Assembly: GCA_947494965.1 (NCBI GenBank)
Contig: CANLWV010000008.1
Span: 1 to 64,000, forward strand
Origin: an uncultured Salinicoccus sp.
GTDB taxonomy: Bacteria > Bacillota > Bacilli > Staphylococcales > Salinicoccaceae
Direction: 5' to 3'
DNA length: 64,000 nucleotides
Part shown: in pieces, positions 18,019-25,588 of the stretch
How positions within the stretch are numbered: the stretch's first letter is position 1
Layout: every line of letters begins with the position of its first letter
The notes under the pieces: generated by a model
Databases searched by the model: none
Told to the model about the DNA's origin: nothing
The model's input: the letters and a program-made list of their open reading frames with translations, nothing else
Position numbers and translations under genes: made by a program

Positions 18019-19077
18019 ATGAAGAATATCGTTTGTCTTGGGGGCGGTTACGGAAATATGCGCTTCATCCAGCGTATAGCGCCTAAGCTCCCTTCCGGAT
18101 ATACCATCACATTGGTGGATGTGAATCCCTTCCACGGGATGAAGACCGAATACTATGCGCTCGCAGCGGGCACTAAGAGCGAGACCAAAGTCCGAATGGA
18201 CTTTCCTGACGACAAGAACGTCAATGTGCTCTTTGATACAATAACCGGCATCGATCTCGAAAAGAAGGCTGTGACCCTTGAAAGGGAGACGATCCATTAT
18301 GACATGCTCGTCATCGGCCTTGGCTGTGAAGATAAATACCACGGGGTGCCGGGGGCTGCTGAACATACATACAGCATCCAAAGCCTCAGGCAATCCCGTG
18401 CCACCTACGAGAAGATCGGTGATCTCGAGCCCGGCTCGAAAGTCGGCATCATCGGTGCCGGCCTAAGCGGCATCGAGATAGCAAGCGAACTCCGTGAAGC
18501 ACGTGAAGACCTCAAAATCCGGCTTTTCGATCGGGGAGACCGAATCTTGCCGATGTATCCTGAACGTCTCAGTGCGTACGTCAAAAGATGGTTTGACGAT
18601 AATGATGTCGAAGTCATCCCGAATTCCAACATCGTTGAAGTGGCAGCCGATACAGTCTACAACAATGACGACTCCCATGCCCTCGACATGTCGATATGGA
18701 CTGCAGGGGTTCAGCCTGTTGAAGTCGTGCGCAACCTTCCTGTAGAGTTCGGTGCCGGTGGACGTGTGGTATTGAACCAGTATCACCAGATACCAGGTTT
18801 TGAAGAAGCGTATGTCGTGGGAGACTCGGCAGCACTCAAGCACGCACCTTCGGCTCAAGTGGCCGAAGGTCAGGCAGAGCAGATTGCCGAAATCATCGAG
18901 GCAGTCGTCAAGGGCAAGCCGTTGCCAAAGGAAATGCCCGATATCAAAATGCAGGGAATCCTCGGCTCGCTCGGTTCAAAAGAAGGCTTTGCCTACCTCA
19001 GGGAAAGGACCGTCACCGGACGTATTGCCCGCATGCTGAAAAGCGGTGTGCTGTGGATGTATAAGCTCGGGGTCTAG
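18019..19077 (+). CDS. YutJ-like NAD(P)/FAD-dependent oxidoreductase
   Basis: It has 352 residues from the ATG at 18019 (AAGGCGG upstream). It has two dinucleotide-binding folds, CLGGGYGNM at the N-terminus and VGIIGAGLSGIEIASEL near 138, and YVVGDSAALKHAPSAQVAEG near 272. It is in the NDH-2 fold family but shorter than Ndh at 15898-17109, and its electron acceptor is unknown. B. subtilis yutJ occupies the same position beside yuzB and yuzD. Confidence 0.82.
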   Translation: MKNIVCLGGGYGNMRFIQRIAPKLPSGYTITLVDVNPFHGMKTEYYALAAGTKSETKVRMDFPDDKNVNVLFDTITGIDLEKKAVTLERETIHYDMLVIGLGCEDKYHGVPGAAEHTYSIQSLRQSRATYEKIGDLEPGSKVGIIGAGLSGIEIASELREAREDLKIRLFDRGDRILPMYPERLSAYVKRWFDDNDVEVIPNSNIVEVAADTVYNNDDSHALDMSIWTAGVQPVEVVRNLPVEFGAGGRVVLNQYHQIPGFEEAYVVGDSAALKHAPSAQVAEGQAEQIAEIIEAVVKGKPLPKEMPDIKMQGILGSLGSKEGFAYLRERTVTGRIARMLKSGVLWMYKLGV

Positions 19078-19097
19078 ACTCATGAACAGCTAAATGA

Positions 19098-19135
19098 AAC
19101 AACAGCCCCCGCGAGTGCAGGGGCTGTTGTTATTT
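19098..19135. terminator. Bidirectional terminator between the yutJ-like gene and nfu
   Basis: A 12-bp stem (19098-19109 with 19120-19131) carries a T-rich tail on the plus strand and T-rich sequence after the arm on the minus strand. Confidence 0.85.
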
Positions 19136-19377
19136 TAAAAGACTTGTTCTACTTCTACAAATCCTGGAACTTCTTCAAGGAGAGCACGCTCGATGCCTGC
19201 CTTGAGTGTGATTGTGGAACTTGGACATGTGCCGCATGCACCCAGAAGGCGCAATTTGACGATGCCATCCTCAACATCCACAAGTTCGCAGTCCCCACCA
19301 TCTCTCAGCAGAAACGGACGCAATTTATCCAGTACTTCATCTACTCGTTCGTACATTGTATCTTGTCCTGTAGTCAT
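19135..19377 (-). CDS. nfu: Nfu/NifU C-terminal domain Fe-S scaffold
   Basis: Small Fe-S cluster scaffold/carrier. It has 80 residues from the ATG at 19377 with AGGAG eight bases upstream, equal in length to S. aureus Nfu; an in-frame GTG three codons earlier overlaps the ribosome site. The cluster-binding CxxC is in [19 protein letters not shown] near 47-50. The C-terminus EVEQVF is shared with the staphylococcal protein. Confidence 0.93.
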   Translation of the reverse strand: MTTGQDTMYERVDEVLDKLRPFLLRDGGDCELVDVEDGIVKLRLLGACGTCPSSTITLKAGIERALLEEVPGFVEVEQVF

Positions 19378-19474
19378 TCCATTCACTCCTATTCTTCTTA
19401 CGCAATTAACTTATATATGTATTATAATGGATTTGGAAAGAAAAATCCATCATCAGAAAGGCGGATGTTATTCA

Positions 19475-19780
19475 ATGAAATATGCTATCAACGTCTATGG
19501 CCGCGATGTCATCTGTGCCAGCTGTGTGAACGCGCCGGGGTCGAGGGATACCTACGAATGGCTCCAGGCGGTGCTGAACCGCAAATACCCAGATCATGAC
19601 CTCCACTTCAATTATATAGATATGGACCATGATGAAAATCTTTCGGATTATGATACTGACATCATAGAACGGATAAACGATGATGAGCTTTTCTATCCAC
19701 TCGTCACAATCAATGATGACATCATCCAGGATGGCCATGTCCAATTGAAGCCGATCCAACAGGCAATCGAACAGAAATGA
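19475..19780 (+). CDS. YuzD family protein
   Basis: It has 101 residues with a thioredoxin-like start. VICASCVNAPGSRDTYEWL at about 13-31 carries CxxC. The protein is strongly acidic in the middle. It resembles the YuzD/DUF1462 family of unknown function, found next to nfu (yutI) and yutJ in B. subtilis. AAAGGCGG lies ten bases before the ATG. The neighbouring Fe-S genes suggest a redox or cluster-related role, which is inference. Confidence 0.75.
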   Translation: MKYAINVYGRDVICASCVNAPGSRDTYEWLQAVLNRKYPDHDLHFNYIDMDHDENLSDYDTDIIERINDDELFYPLVTINDDIIQDGHVQLKPIQQAIEQK

Positions 19781-19784
19781 TGCC

Positions 19785-19815
19785 AAAACAGGGTGCCGAA
19801 ACGGCACCCTGTTTT
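19785..19815. terminator. Bidirectional terminator between yuzD and bioY
   Basis: A perfect 14-bp stem (19785-19798 with 19802-19815) with a three-base loop is flanked by A4 and T4. Confidence 0.9.
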
Positions 19816-19816
19816 G

Positions 19817-20356
19817 TTATATTGCAATATTCAATCCACGACTTACTAATGCCTTCGCAAATAGAATCGTCGCCGCCCCAACTGCCAAATCTTTCAGGAT
19901 GAAAGGTAAGACCGCCAACTTGAAGGCTTCGGCTGCATTCACCGGAGTGTCTAAAAAGATATTCATCGCGAACATGAAATACAATAACCCACTCAAAAAG
20001 ATCATCAGGATGGCTGCAAATGTAAAGCTGACGCTTCTGAGGGTGGTTACTTGATGGACACGGCCAAACCCTGCACACCAAGCGGCGGGTATGTATCCCA
20101 CTATGAAGCCGAATGTGGGCGAAAATATGCTGCCGATGCCTCCACCACCGGCGAAGACCGGAAGGCCAAAGAGACCCATGAGCATGTAGACGAAGGCGCT
20201 TAAAGCCCCTAATTTCGGGCCGAGCAGCAGCCCCCCGAGCAGGACCATTGGAACTTGGAAAGTCAGGGGCACCGGCCCCAGTGGGATGCGGATTTGGGCA
20301 CCGATTGCGATGAGTGACGCGAAGACTGCGACATAGACAAGATGTTTTGTAGACAT
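19817..20356 (-). CDS. bioY: Biotin transporter substrate-binding subunit BioY
   Basis: Membrane S-component taking up biotin, alone or with an ECF module. It has 179 residues and about six hydrophobic segments. The hallmark IRIPLGPVPLTFQVP appears near 22-36, followed by LGPKLGALSAFVYMLMGLFG. The ATG at 20356 has GAGGAGGGA upstream. No ECF ATPase genes are nearby. A BirA-type operator overlaps the promoter, so biotin probably represses it. Confidence 0.93.
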   Translation of the reverse strand: MSTKHLVYVAVFASLIAIGAQIRIPLGPVPLTFQVPMVLLGGLLLGPKLGALSAFVYMLMGLFGLPVFAGGGGIGSIFSPTFGFIVGYIPAAWCAGFGRVHQVTTLRSVSFTFAAILMIFLSGLLYFMFAMNIFLDTPVNAAEAFKLAVLPFILKDLAVGAATILFAKALVSRGLNIAI

Positions 20357-20380
20357 GATTCCCTCCTCTTCTTTCTGAAT

Positions 20381-20410
20381 ATGATACCACTTCCGCCGAA
20401 CAATTGTCAC
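20381..20410 (-). promoter_or_regulatory. Promoter of bioY
   Basis: On the minus strand GTGACA (20405-20410) and TATCAT (20381-20386) have an 18-base spacer. The -35 box lies inside the right arm of the BirA-like operator. Confidence 0.55.
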
Positions 20411-20435
20411 CCTTTAATTTAAATTGGTTGACGAT
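20403..20435 (-). promoter_or_regulatory. BirA-like operator upstream of bioY
   Basis: On the minus strand ATCGTCAACC and GGTGACAAT are separated by 14 bases, close to the Gram-positive BirA pattern (GTtAACC - about 15 - GGTTaAC). It overlaps the -35 box, as expected for a repressor site. Confidence 0.6.
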
Positions 20436-20446
20436 ATGCCCAAAAT

Positions 20447-20466
20447 AAAAAGCCCACAGGCTTTTT
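20447..20466 (-). terminator. Terminator after the 2-hydroxyacid dehydrogenase gene
   Basis: An 8-bp stem (20447-20454 with 20459-20466) overlaps the stop codon and is followed by T-rich sequence on the minus strand. Confidence 0.75.
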
Positions 20467-21421
20467 ATCTTACTGGAGTGATCGGTTTACCGCCGTTCAG
20501 CACTTCCATGATATTGTTGACGCATAGGTTCATCATGTTGTTCCTCGTGTCTACTGAAGCGCTGCCGATGTGGGGCAGGAGTGTCATGTTCGGAATGTCT
20601 GTAAATGGATGGGCGTCACTGATCGGCTCATTTTCGAATACGTCCAATGCTGCGCCTTTGATATCACCATTTCGGACAGCCTGCGCCAAGTCTTCCTCCA
20701 CTACATGCGCGCCCCGGCCGATATTGATGAAGAAGGCGCTACGCTTCATCTTATCGAAGGCCTCTTTATCGAAACGATGTTTTGTTTCTTCGGTGAGCGG
20801 TGCTGCACATAGGATGAAATCGGATTCTGCCATAAGTTCTTCAAAAGAAACCAGCTCAGCCCCCAATTCGTCGGCTGCTTCCGAACGGCTGCGGTTATGG
20901 TAGATGATCTTGGTACGGAAGCCACTCAGACGGCGTGCAAAAGCAGCACCGATCGAGCCCATCCCGAATATGCCAACCGTTTTGCCGAAGACATCTGTGC
21001 CTGCCATATGATAAGGGCTCCATCCCGACCACTCCCCCGCCATCAGCTCGCGGTTCGCCTCCAGCACGCGCCGTGCCGAGGTCAACATCAACGTGAAGGC
21101 AAGATCTGCCGTCGTCTCGGTCAATACATCAGGGGTATTGGTGATGATTACACCGTGGGACTTTGCAGCTTCGAGATCGATGTTGTCATAGCCGACCGCC
21201 AAGTTTGCGACGACCTTCAAATTCTGTGCGCCGCCAAGCATTTCTTCATCGACTTTATCGCTCAGCATGGTCATGACACCATGGGCATCCTTCGTCTCCT
21301 CCAAAAATTTCTGTCGCGGCATCGGTGTATCGTCCTCGTCCCACACCACCACTTCAAAGTCCTTTTTCAGCTTGTCGACCATAGCCGGATTGATCCTTCT
21401 TGTAATGACGATCTTCTTCAT
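20465..21421 (-). CDS. D-2-hydroxyacid dehydrogenase (glyoxylate/hydroxypyruvate reductase type)
   Basis: NAD(P)H-dependent reductase of small 2-keto acids. It has 318 residues. NLAVGYDNIDLEAAKSHGV near 90, the Rossmann motif VGIFGMGSIGAAFARRL near 150 and the catalytic histidine in LLPHIGSAS near 286 place it in the GyaR/GhrB group of the family. The exact substrate cannot be told from sequence. It abuts the HAD phosphatase gene upstream with no gap, suggesting one transcript. Confidence 0.88.
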   Translation of the reverse strand: MKKIVITRRINPAMVDKLKKDFEVVVWDEDDTPMPRQKFLEETKDAHGVMTMLSDKVDEEMLGGAQNLKVVANLAVGYDNIDLEAAKSHGVIITNTPDVLTETTADLAFTLMLTSARRVLEANRELMAGEWSGWSPYHMAGTDVFGKTVGIFGMGSIGAAFARRLSGFRTKIIYHNRSRSEAADELGAELVSFEELMAESDFILCAAPLTEETKHRFDKEAFDKMKRSAFFINIGRGAHVVEEDLAQAVRNGDIKGAALDVFENEPISDAHPFTDIPNMTLLPHIGSASVDTRNNMMNLCVNNIMEVLNGGKPITPVR

Positions 21422-22195
21422 CTATTCAACACTCCATTCCTTGAGATTTTCAATCATGAAGGACGGTTGTATGGGCTGTTGCCTGACCTGTTCGCTCGAG
21501 GTCACCCCCGTGTCCACGTGAAGGGTATCCACACCGCCTTCCAGTCCTGTCTTGATATCTGTATCATAATTGTCTCCAACGAGTAGTACACGCTCCTTGG
21601 GAAGCCCCAGTGCCTTTATCGCCGCTTCCAGTATAATTCCTGATGGTTTGCCCACAGTGACCGGTTCTACGTCCGTCGCACTGGTGAGTGCAGCGGCCAA
21701 AGCGCCATTCCCGGGCACAAGACCTCTTTCCGTTGGAAACTTGCGGTCGGGATTTGTGGATATGAATGTTGCGCCTGCGGCGATCAGCAGGGCGGCTTCC
21801 GATAACTTTTCGTAGTTGATGTCTATATCCAGGCCCATGACGACGTAATCGGCATGCTCATCTGCGGATTGGATGATTTTGAATCCAGCTGATTCCAGTG
21901 AATATTTAAGGCTATCTGAGCCAACAACATAAACCGCAGCACCCGAGTGGGCCGCACTCAGATAATCGACAGTCGCCATGGTTGACGTGTATAGCGTCCG
22001 GGGGTGAATATCAAACCCCATGTCAATCAGCTTCTGGGCAGCCTCTTCCTGTGTCTTCGTCGCATTATTGGTCAAAAACACATAAGGGATCGAGGCTTTG
22101 TTGAGCCTGTCTACAAAATCGATTGCACCTTCTATGACCGTTCCACCGTTATACATGGTGCCATCCAGGTCAATGAGATAGCCTTCATACGTCAT
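21422..22195 (-). CDS. yutF: HAD-superfamily phosphatase, NagD/YutF type
   Basis: Sugar- or nucleotide-phosphate phosphatase of subfamily IIA. It has 257 residues. The catalytic nucleophile is in YLIDLDGTMYNG near 6-17, the second motif is FLTNNATKTQEE, and the motif IV aspartate is in VLLVGDNYDTDIKTGLEGG. The ATG at 22195 is chosen because AAGGGGG is then six bases away; an ATG two codons earlier is too close. It overlaps the upstream yutE-like gene by 11 bases. Confidence 0.88.
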   Translation of the reverse strand: MTYEGYLIDLDGTMYNGGTVIEGAIDFVDRLNKASIPYVFLTNNATKTQEEAAQKLIDMGFDIHPRTLYTSTMATVDYLSAAHSGAAVYVVGSDSLKYSLESAGFKIIQSADEHADYVVMGLDIDINYEKLSEAALLIAAGATFISTNPDRKFPTERGLVPGNGALAAALTSATDVEPVTVGKPSGIILEAAIKALGLPKERVLLVGDNYDTDIKTGLEGGVDTLHVDTGVTSSEQVRQQPIQPSFMIENLKEWSVE

Positions 22196-22616
22196 TGTCA
22201 TCCCCCTTGAATGCTGTAACAGCCTGTCCTTCGTTTTCAAAGAAGTTCAGGACATTCTGCTTAAAATCACTGTATGCGGATAGATTGCTGGCGAAATCCC
22301 GTTTCATCTGGTCATGGTTGAGCCGCGTATAGTTGCGTGTCAGCTCGCTTCGCCATTCGAACGTAGCACGGAAACGTTCGTTATCTTCTTTGGGGATCAC
22401 GCCTTCGTTTTCCATTATATCCATGACATCCTGGTAACTGCCGGGGTCCCTCAATATAAAAGCGTCAATGATCATATTACCGACATCGACCGACGCTTCG
22501 ATCAGCATATGGCACGTGCGTTCCAACGCCAGCCCCTCTACTTTCTCGAATGTTCCAGTCAATTCCTCTACGTACAGGAGACGTTCGTTCAGTATATCCT
22601 TATCTACAAAATACAT
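22185..22616 (-). CDS. DUF86 family protein, YutE-like
   Basis: It has 143 residues and is mostly helical. The family is named HepT-like, and some members are toxins paired with a MNT nucleotidyltransferase. Here the sequence around RNYTRLNHDQ (about 112) only loosely resembles the HepT RX4HXY motif and no MNT gene is present, so a toxin role is not supported. The same gene precedes yutF in B. subtilis. GGAAGTGG lies before the ATG at 22616. Confidence 0.75.
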   Translation of the reverse strand: MYFVDKDILNERLLYVEELTGTFEKVEGLALERTCHMLIEASVDVGNMIIDAFILRDPGSYQDVMDIMENEGVIPKEDNERFRATFEWRSELTRNYTRLNHDQMKRDFASNLSAYSDFKQNVLNFFENEGQAVTAFKGDDNDV

Positions 22617-22706
22617 GTTCCAAGCCACTTCCAATCACAATAATTTTGTAACGCCCTTATTAATATGATAGCATAATCCCAATAACTTTAACTGGAGGAT
22701 ACCCCT

Positions 22707-22973
22707 TTGATCGACTTCTTTCTTTATGATGATGTAGAAGATACCCAGACGCGATATGTCAGTTTCGTCGGTGAGCATGGCCGTTATGACCTGGCCATTA
22801 TCCAGACAGGCCGCTATTTCGGCAAAAGTCTTGTACTGAATACCCAAAGCAGCCGGTTTGGAATAATCGGCAGCGATGACCTCGAGGAACCGGGATATAT
22901 CGCCCATATCCTCGACTATGATGACGATCAGGCGGCTGAAGTCGAGTCTTTCCTGTCGGAAGTCATCGTCTAG
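22707..22973 (+). CDS. DUF3055 family protein
   Basis: It has 88 residues and is acidic. FVGEHGRYDLAIIQTGR, FGKSLVLNTQSSRFGIIG and EEPGYIAHIL are conserved in a staphylococcal and bacillar family of unknown function. It is convergent with yutD and ends at a shared terminator. GGAGG lies upstream of the ATG (ACTGGAGGATACCCC region). Confidence 0.75.
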   Translation: MIDFFLYDDVEDTQTRYVSFVGEHGRYDLAIIQTGRYFGKSLVLNTQSSRFGIIGSDDLEEPGYIAHILDYDDDQAAEVESFLSEVIV

Positions 22974-22990
22974 ATCCCTGCATTGCCTAA

Positions 22991-23026
22991 AAAAGCCTGC
23001 TTATCCCCTAAGGGAAGCAGGCTTTC
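22991..23026. terminator. Bidirectional terminator between the DUF3055 gene and yutD
   Basis: The arms AAAAGCCTGCTT (22991-23002) and AAGCAGGCTTTC (23015-23026) pair, with a loop that can form extra pairs, and T-rich tails on both strands. Confidence 0.8.
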
Positions 23027-23038
23027 TTGTTGTCCGTC

Positions 23039-23431
23039 TCATTCCTCAGGCGTCAGGTGGCCTGCCAATGTCTTTTTATCCGTGTCATTTTCTTCAGGGT
23101 CTGCGGGCTCAACATCATTTCCCTGTTGCCCTTCCGCCACCTGTTCCTTCAGTTCGGACTTCGGTACTTTGCGGAGCACGAAGTAGGCGCAGCCGAAGTT
23201 GCAGTATTCACTGATGTAGTCTTCAATGGCACTGAATTTCTTATCAGGCTCAACTTTCTTTTTACTGTCCCGATAAAAGCCGGTCAACCTCAACTTCTCA
23301 TAGCCGATATCCCCTACTATATAGTCGTATTTGTTCAGGACCTCGCTGTATTTCCCTTCGAATTGAGCCTCATCGAATGCTTCGCGGTAATCTTCTATAA
23401 GTTCAAAATGCATATGATCGATTGTAATCAT
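23039..23431 (-). CDS. yutD: YutD (DUF1027) family protein
   Basis: It has 130 residues from the ATG at 23431 (AAGGGTGA upstream). A compact domain of about 95 residues (HMHFELIEDYREAFDEAQF, YDYIVGDIGYEKLRLTGFY, YCNFGCAYFVLRK) is followed by a disordered, acidic Glu/Asp-rich tail of about 35 residues. The function is unknown. The tail is a usual feature of staphylococcal members. A possible frameshifted small ORF lies directly upstream. Confidence 0.8.
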   Translation of the reverse strand: MITIDHMHFELIEDYREAFDEAQFEGKYSEVLNKYDYIVGDIGYEKLRLTGFYRDSKKKVEPDKKFSAIEDYISEYCNFGCAYFVLRKVPKSELKEQVAEGQQGNDVEPADPEENDTDKKTLAGHLTPEE

Positions 23432-23443
23432 TTGAATCACCCT

Positions 23444-23558
23444 TCAATACTTCATCACTTTCGGCTTGCCTCGGCCCCCCTGGTCATCCATATGATAAAC
23501 GGAGCGCACCACTTGTCCTGCCTGACAATACTTGCACGCTTTTCAGAGAGCCGTGCAT
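23444..23558 (-). pseudogene. Possible frameshifted 37-residue CxxC protein ahead of yutD
   Basis: The minus strand opens with ATG (23558) and runs six codons to an AAAA run. Removing one A continues in frame to a TGA that overlaps the yutD ribosome site. The joined product would be 37 residues with CKYC near 8-11, HMDDQGGRGKPKVMKY at the end and a basic C-terminus. The total length of 115 nt is one base more than 38 codons. The GGGGG before the ATG is closer than ideal. I do not recognise the family, so it could be chance. Confidence 0.35.
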
Positions 23559-23647
23559 CCCCCTTATAATTCAGGCATTAAACTCATATTATCATATTAA
23601 GCGGGACTTCATGTGATGCTTTAGGACATTTTACCAGATTGATGGAA

Positions 23648-23678
23648 TCCCCGCCTTCAGCCTGAAGGCGGGGATTTT
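23648..23678. terminator. GC-rich hairpin after the NhaC-family gene
   Basis: A 13-bp stem (23648-23660 with 23662-23674) has only short T runs: four on the plus strand and two on the minus strand. It most likely ends the carrier transcript. The bases 23559-23647 hold only the probable upstream region of yutD. Confidence 0.5.
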
Positions 23679-23683
23679 ATGCG

Positions 23684-25276
23684 TTAGACTTCAGAGCCTC
23701 TTTCTTCTATTGGTGAATTGGTCAACTTCGATACGGCAACGACCAGTATCAACAGTACTGCAATGACTCCAAGTGACAGCAGTAGACTCGATGTGAATCC
23801 GAGCACCAGGTAACCCACTGTCGCAATCAATGCAGAACCGATTGCATATGGCAGCTGGGTGAGCACATGGACGATATGGTTGCACCCGGCACCGGTCGAT
23901 GACAGTATGGTCGAATCGGATATCGGTGAACAGTGGTCCCCGAACACGGCACCCGCCAGTACAGCCGCGATGCTCGGCAGCAACAGCTCTGTTTCATTCA
24001 GGGAGATCATGATCTCACCGGTGATCGGGATCAGTATCCCAAAAGAACCCCAGCTTGTACCGGTGGCCAATGCCATCAAACATGCCACAATGAAGACAAC
24101 CGCCAGAAGTACACTGGTAGGCAGGTTGGAACTTTCAACCATGCCGCCAAGCAATTCCCCTGTACCAATCTGACCGATCAGATCCCCTATCATCCAAGCG
24201 AGTGTGAGGACCAGAATAGCCGGGAACATCGCCATGAAACCTGTTTTGATGCCCAGCCAAATTTCAGTTTTGCCGAAATGTTCATCTTTTCTTGTGTACC
24301 TGAAATAATAGAACAGGCTGAGCACAAGGCCGACGATCCCCCCGAGGACGAGGGAGTGCGTCACCATCGTATTCTCGAATATGCTGAAGACATCAAATGA
24401 CCCGCCTGCGATTACTCCTGTTATGAACATGAATATGATGACTGTCGCAGCAAGACCCAATATCGGTACGATGAGCGCCTTGGCTGACCCTTGCTCATAT
24501 ACCGGCAAGTCTTCATCCGTCTCACCCGGCACTTCACGTGTACTCCCGAACAGCTCCCCATCCTGTATTGCACGGGTTTCATGCTTTCTCATCGCACCGA
24601 TGTCGAACTTTATGAAGATGACGATGAACATCATCGCAATTGCCGTGATGACGTAGAAATTCATCGGAATCATATAGATGAATGCTTCAAATGGCGTGAC
24701 ACTGACCATCCCGGCAGCAGCTATCAGGGGCGCCACAAGTCCCATTATGCCTGCTCCCCAACTGGAGATCGGTGACACAACGGAAACGGGAGAGGCTGTC
24801 GTGTCGATGAAATAGGCCAATTTCGCACGTGAAACCTGATATTTATCAGTCAGCGGTTTGGCCACCTGCCCCACGATCAATGCACTAAAATAATCATCAA
24901 TGAAGACGATGATCCCAAGGAGCGCTGTAGCAAATGTCGCCCCTCTTCTGGATTTCACCTTCGTCAATGCCCAGGCCGTGAAGGCTTTCGCACCACCGGA
25001 CATGTTCATGAAGGCAGTCATGATGCCGAGGAGGCTTAAGAAGATAAGGATGAAGGCGTTCCACGTATTAATGCTGCCTCCGTCTATGAAAATAAGCAAG
25101 AAAGCTTCCCATATGACGCCTAAAGTGCCGGTCACATCAGCACCTGCCACGACAAGTGCTGATGTTATTATGCCTACCCCCAGACTGATGCCCACCTTAC
25201 GCGTCAACAAGACCAGCAGTAATGTAAGCAACGGGGGAATCAGTGATATGTACTCCCAATTCAATATGCTCTGCAT
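23684..25276 (-). CDS. NhaC-superfamily carrier under lysine riboswitch control (LysW-type lysine transporter candidate)
   Basis: It has 530 residues with about 12 membrane spans from the ATG at 25276 (GGAGGTT upstream). The NhaC-type segments FIDDYFSALIVGQ near 126, the FIDTTASPVSVVSPISSWG segment, GTSWGSFGILIPI and GDHCSPISDSTILSSTGAGC (about 444-463) are present. Annotation by family alone would say Na+/H+ antiporter. The leader carries a complete lysine riboswitch with terminator, and NhaC-superfamily members behind such switches have been proposed as lysine importers (LysW). Lysine uptake, probably sodium-coupled, is therefore the better guess. Confidence 0.85.
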   Translation of the reverse strand: MQSILNWEYISLIPPLLTLLLVLLTRKVGISLGVGIITSALVVAGADVTGTLGVIWEAFLLIFIDGGSINTWNAFILIFLSLLGIMTAFMNMSGGAKAFTAWALTKVKSRRGATFATALLGIIVFIDDYFSALIVGQVAKPLTDKYQVSRAKLAYFIDTTASPVSVVSPISSWGAGIMGLVAPLIAAAGMVSVTPFEAFIYMIPMNFYVITAIAMMFIVIFIKFDIGAMRKHETRAIQDGELFGSTREVPGETDEDLPVYEQGSAKALIVPILGLAATVIIFMFITGVIAGGSFDVFSIFENTMVTHSLVLGGIVGLVLSLFYYFRYTRKDEHFGKTEIWLGIKTGFMAMFPAILVLTLAWMIGDLIGQIGTGELLGGMVESSNLPTSVLLAVVFIVACLMALATGTSWGSFGILIPITGEIMISLNETELLLPSIAAVLAGAVFGDHCSPISDSTILSSTGAGCNHIVHVLTQLPYAIGSALIATVGYLVLGFTSSLLLSLGVIAVLLILVVAVSKLTNSPIEERGSEV

Positions 25277-25325
25277 ATTTTTAACCTCCAATTAAAAATG
25301 TGAATGTGATTTTTACGATGATAAA

Positions 25326-25371
25326 GAAAAAGACGCCACAGCAGCATTACAGAATCAGCCACTGTGACGTC
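25326..25371 (-). terminator. Riboswitch terminator ahead of the NhaC-family gene
   Basis: On the minus strand GACGTCACAG pairs with CTGTGGCGTC and is followed by TTTTTCTTT. It is placed directly after the lysine aptamer, so it works as the expression platform. Confidence 0.85.
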
Positions 25372-25383
25372 CATCACAATTAC

Positions 25384-25534
25384 GTAGCGCATCATCGTAA
25401 TGATAGTACCCGGCCTATTGAGCCGGATCCCAGAATACCCCCCTACCAGGCGGTTTCTTCGGCAACTTCCCCTTTCCCGGAACATCAAAGCATGTCTGCT
25501 CCTTTCCGGTACTATTGGTCGTTGCAACCTCTAC
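25384..25534 (-). ncRNA. Lysine riboswitch (L-box)
   Basis: On the minus strand the conserved pieces appear in order: GTAGAGGTTGC, AATAGTA, GGAAAGGAG, GGGAAAGGGGAAGTTGCCGAAG, a hairpin with a CCGGCTC loop arm, and CTAC closing P1 against GTAG. The GAAAGGGGA and GCCGAAG core is the same as in the B. subtilis lysC leader. With the terminator just downstream, lysine should switch the carrier gene off. Confidence 0.85.
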
Positions 25535-25560
25535 TTTCGGTTATTAAGTTAGTACATGAC

Positions 25561-25588
25561 ATTATAGCACATACACATCATATTACAA
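25561..25588 (-). promoter_or_regulatory. Promoter of the lysine riboswitch transcript
   Basis: On the minus strand TTGTAA (25583-25588) and TATAAT (25561-25566) have a 16-base spacer, ending 26 bases before the P1 stem. It lies immediately after the yunD stop codon. Confidence 0.7.

Noticed and set aside
22185-22616. HepT-type toxin of a toxin-antitoxin pair
   Set aside because: Although DUF86, it has no MNT antitoxin gene next to it, the RX4HXY motif is not intact, and it sits in the conserved yutE-yutF order.
23684-25276. Simple naming as NhaC Na+/H+ antiporter
   Set aside because: The complete lysine riboswitch upstream makes lysine transport a better working idea than sodium export alone.
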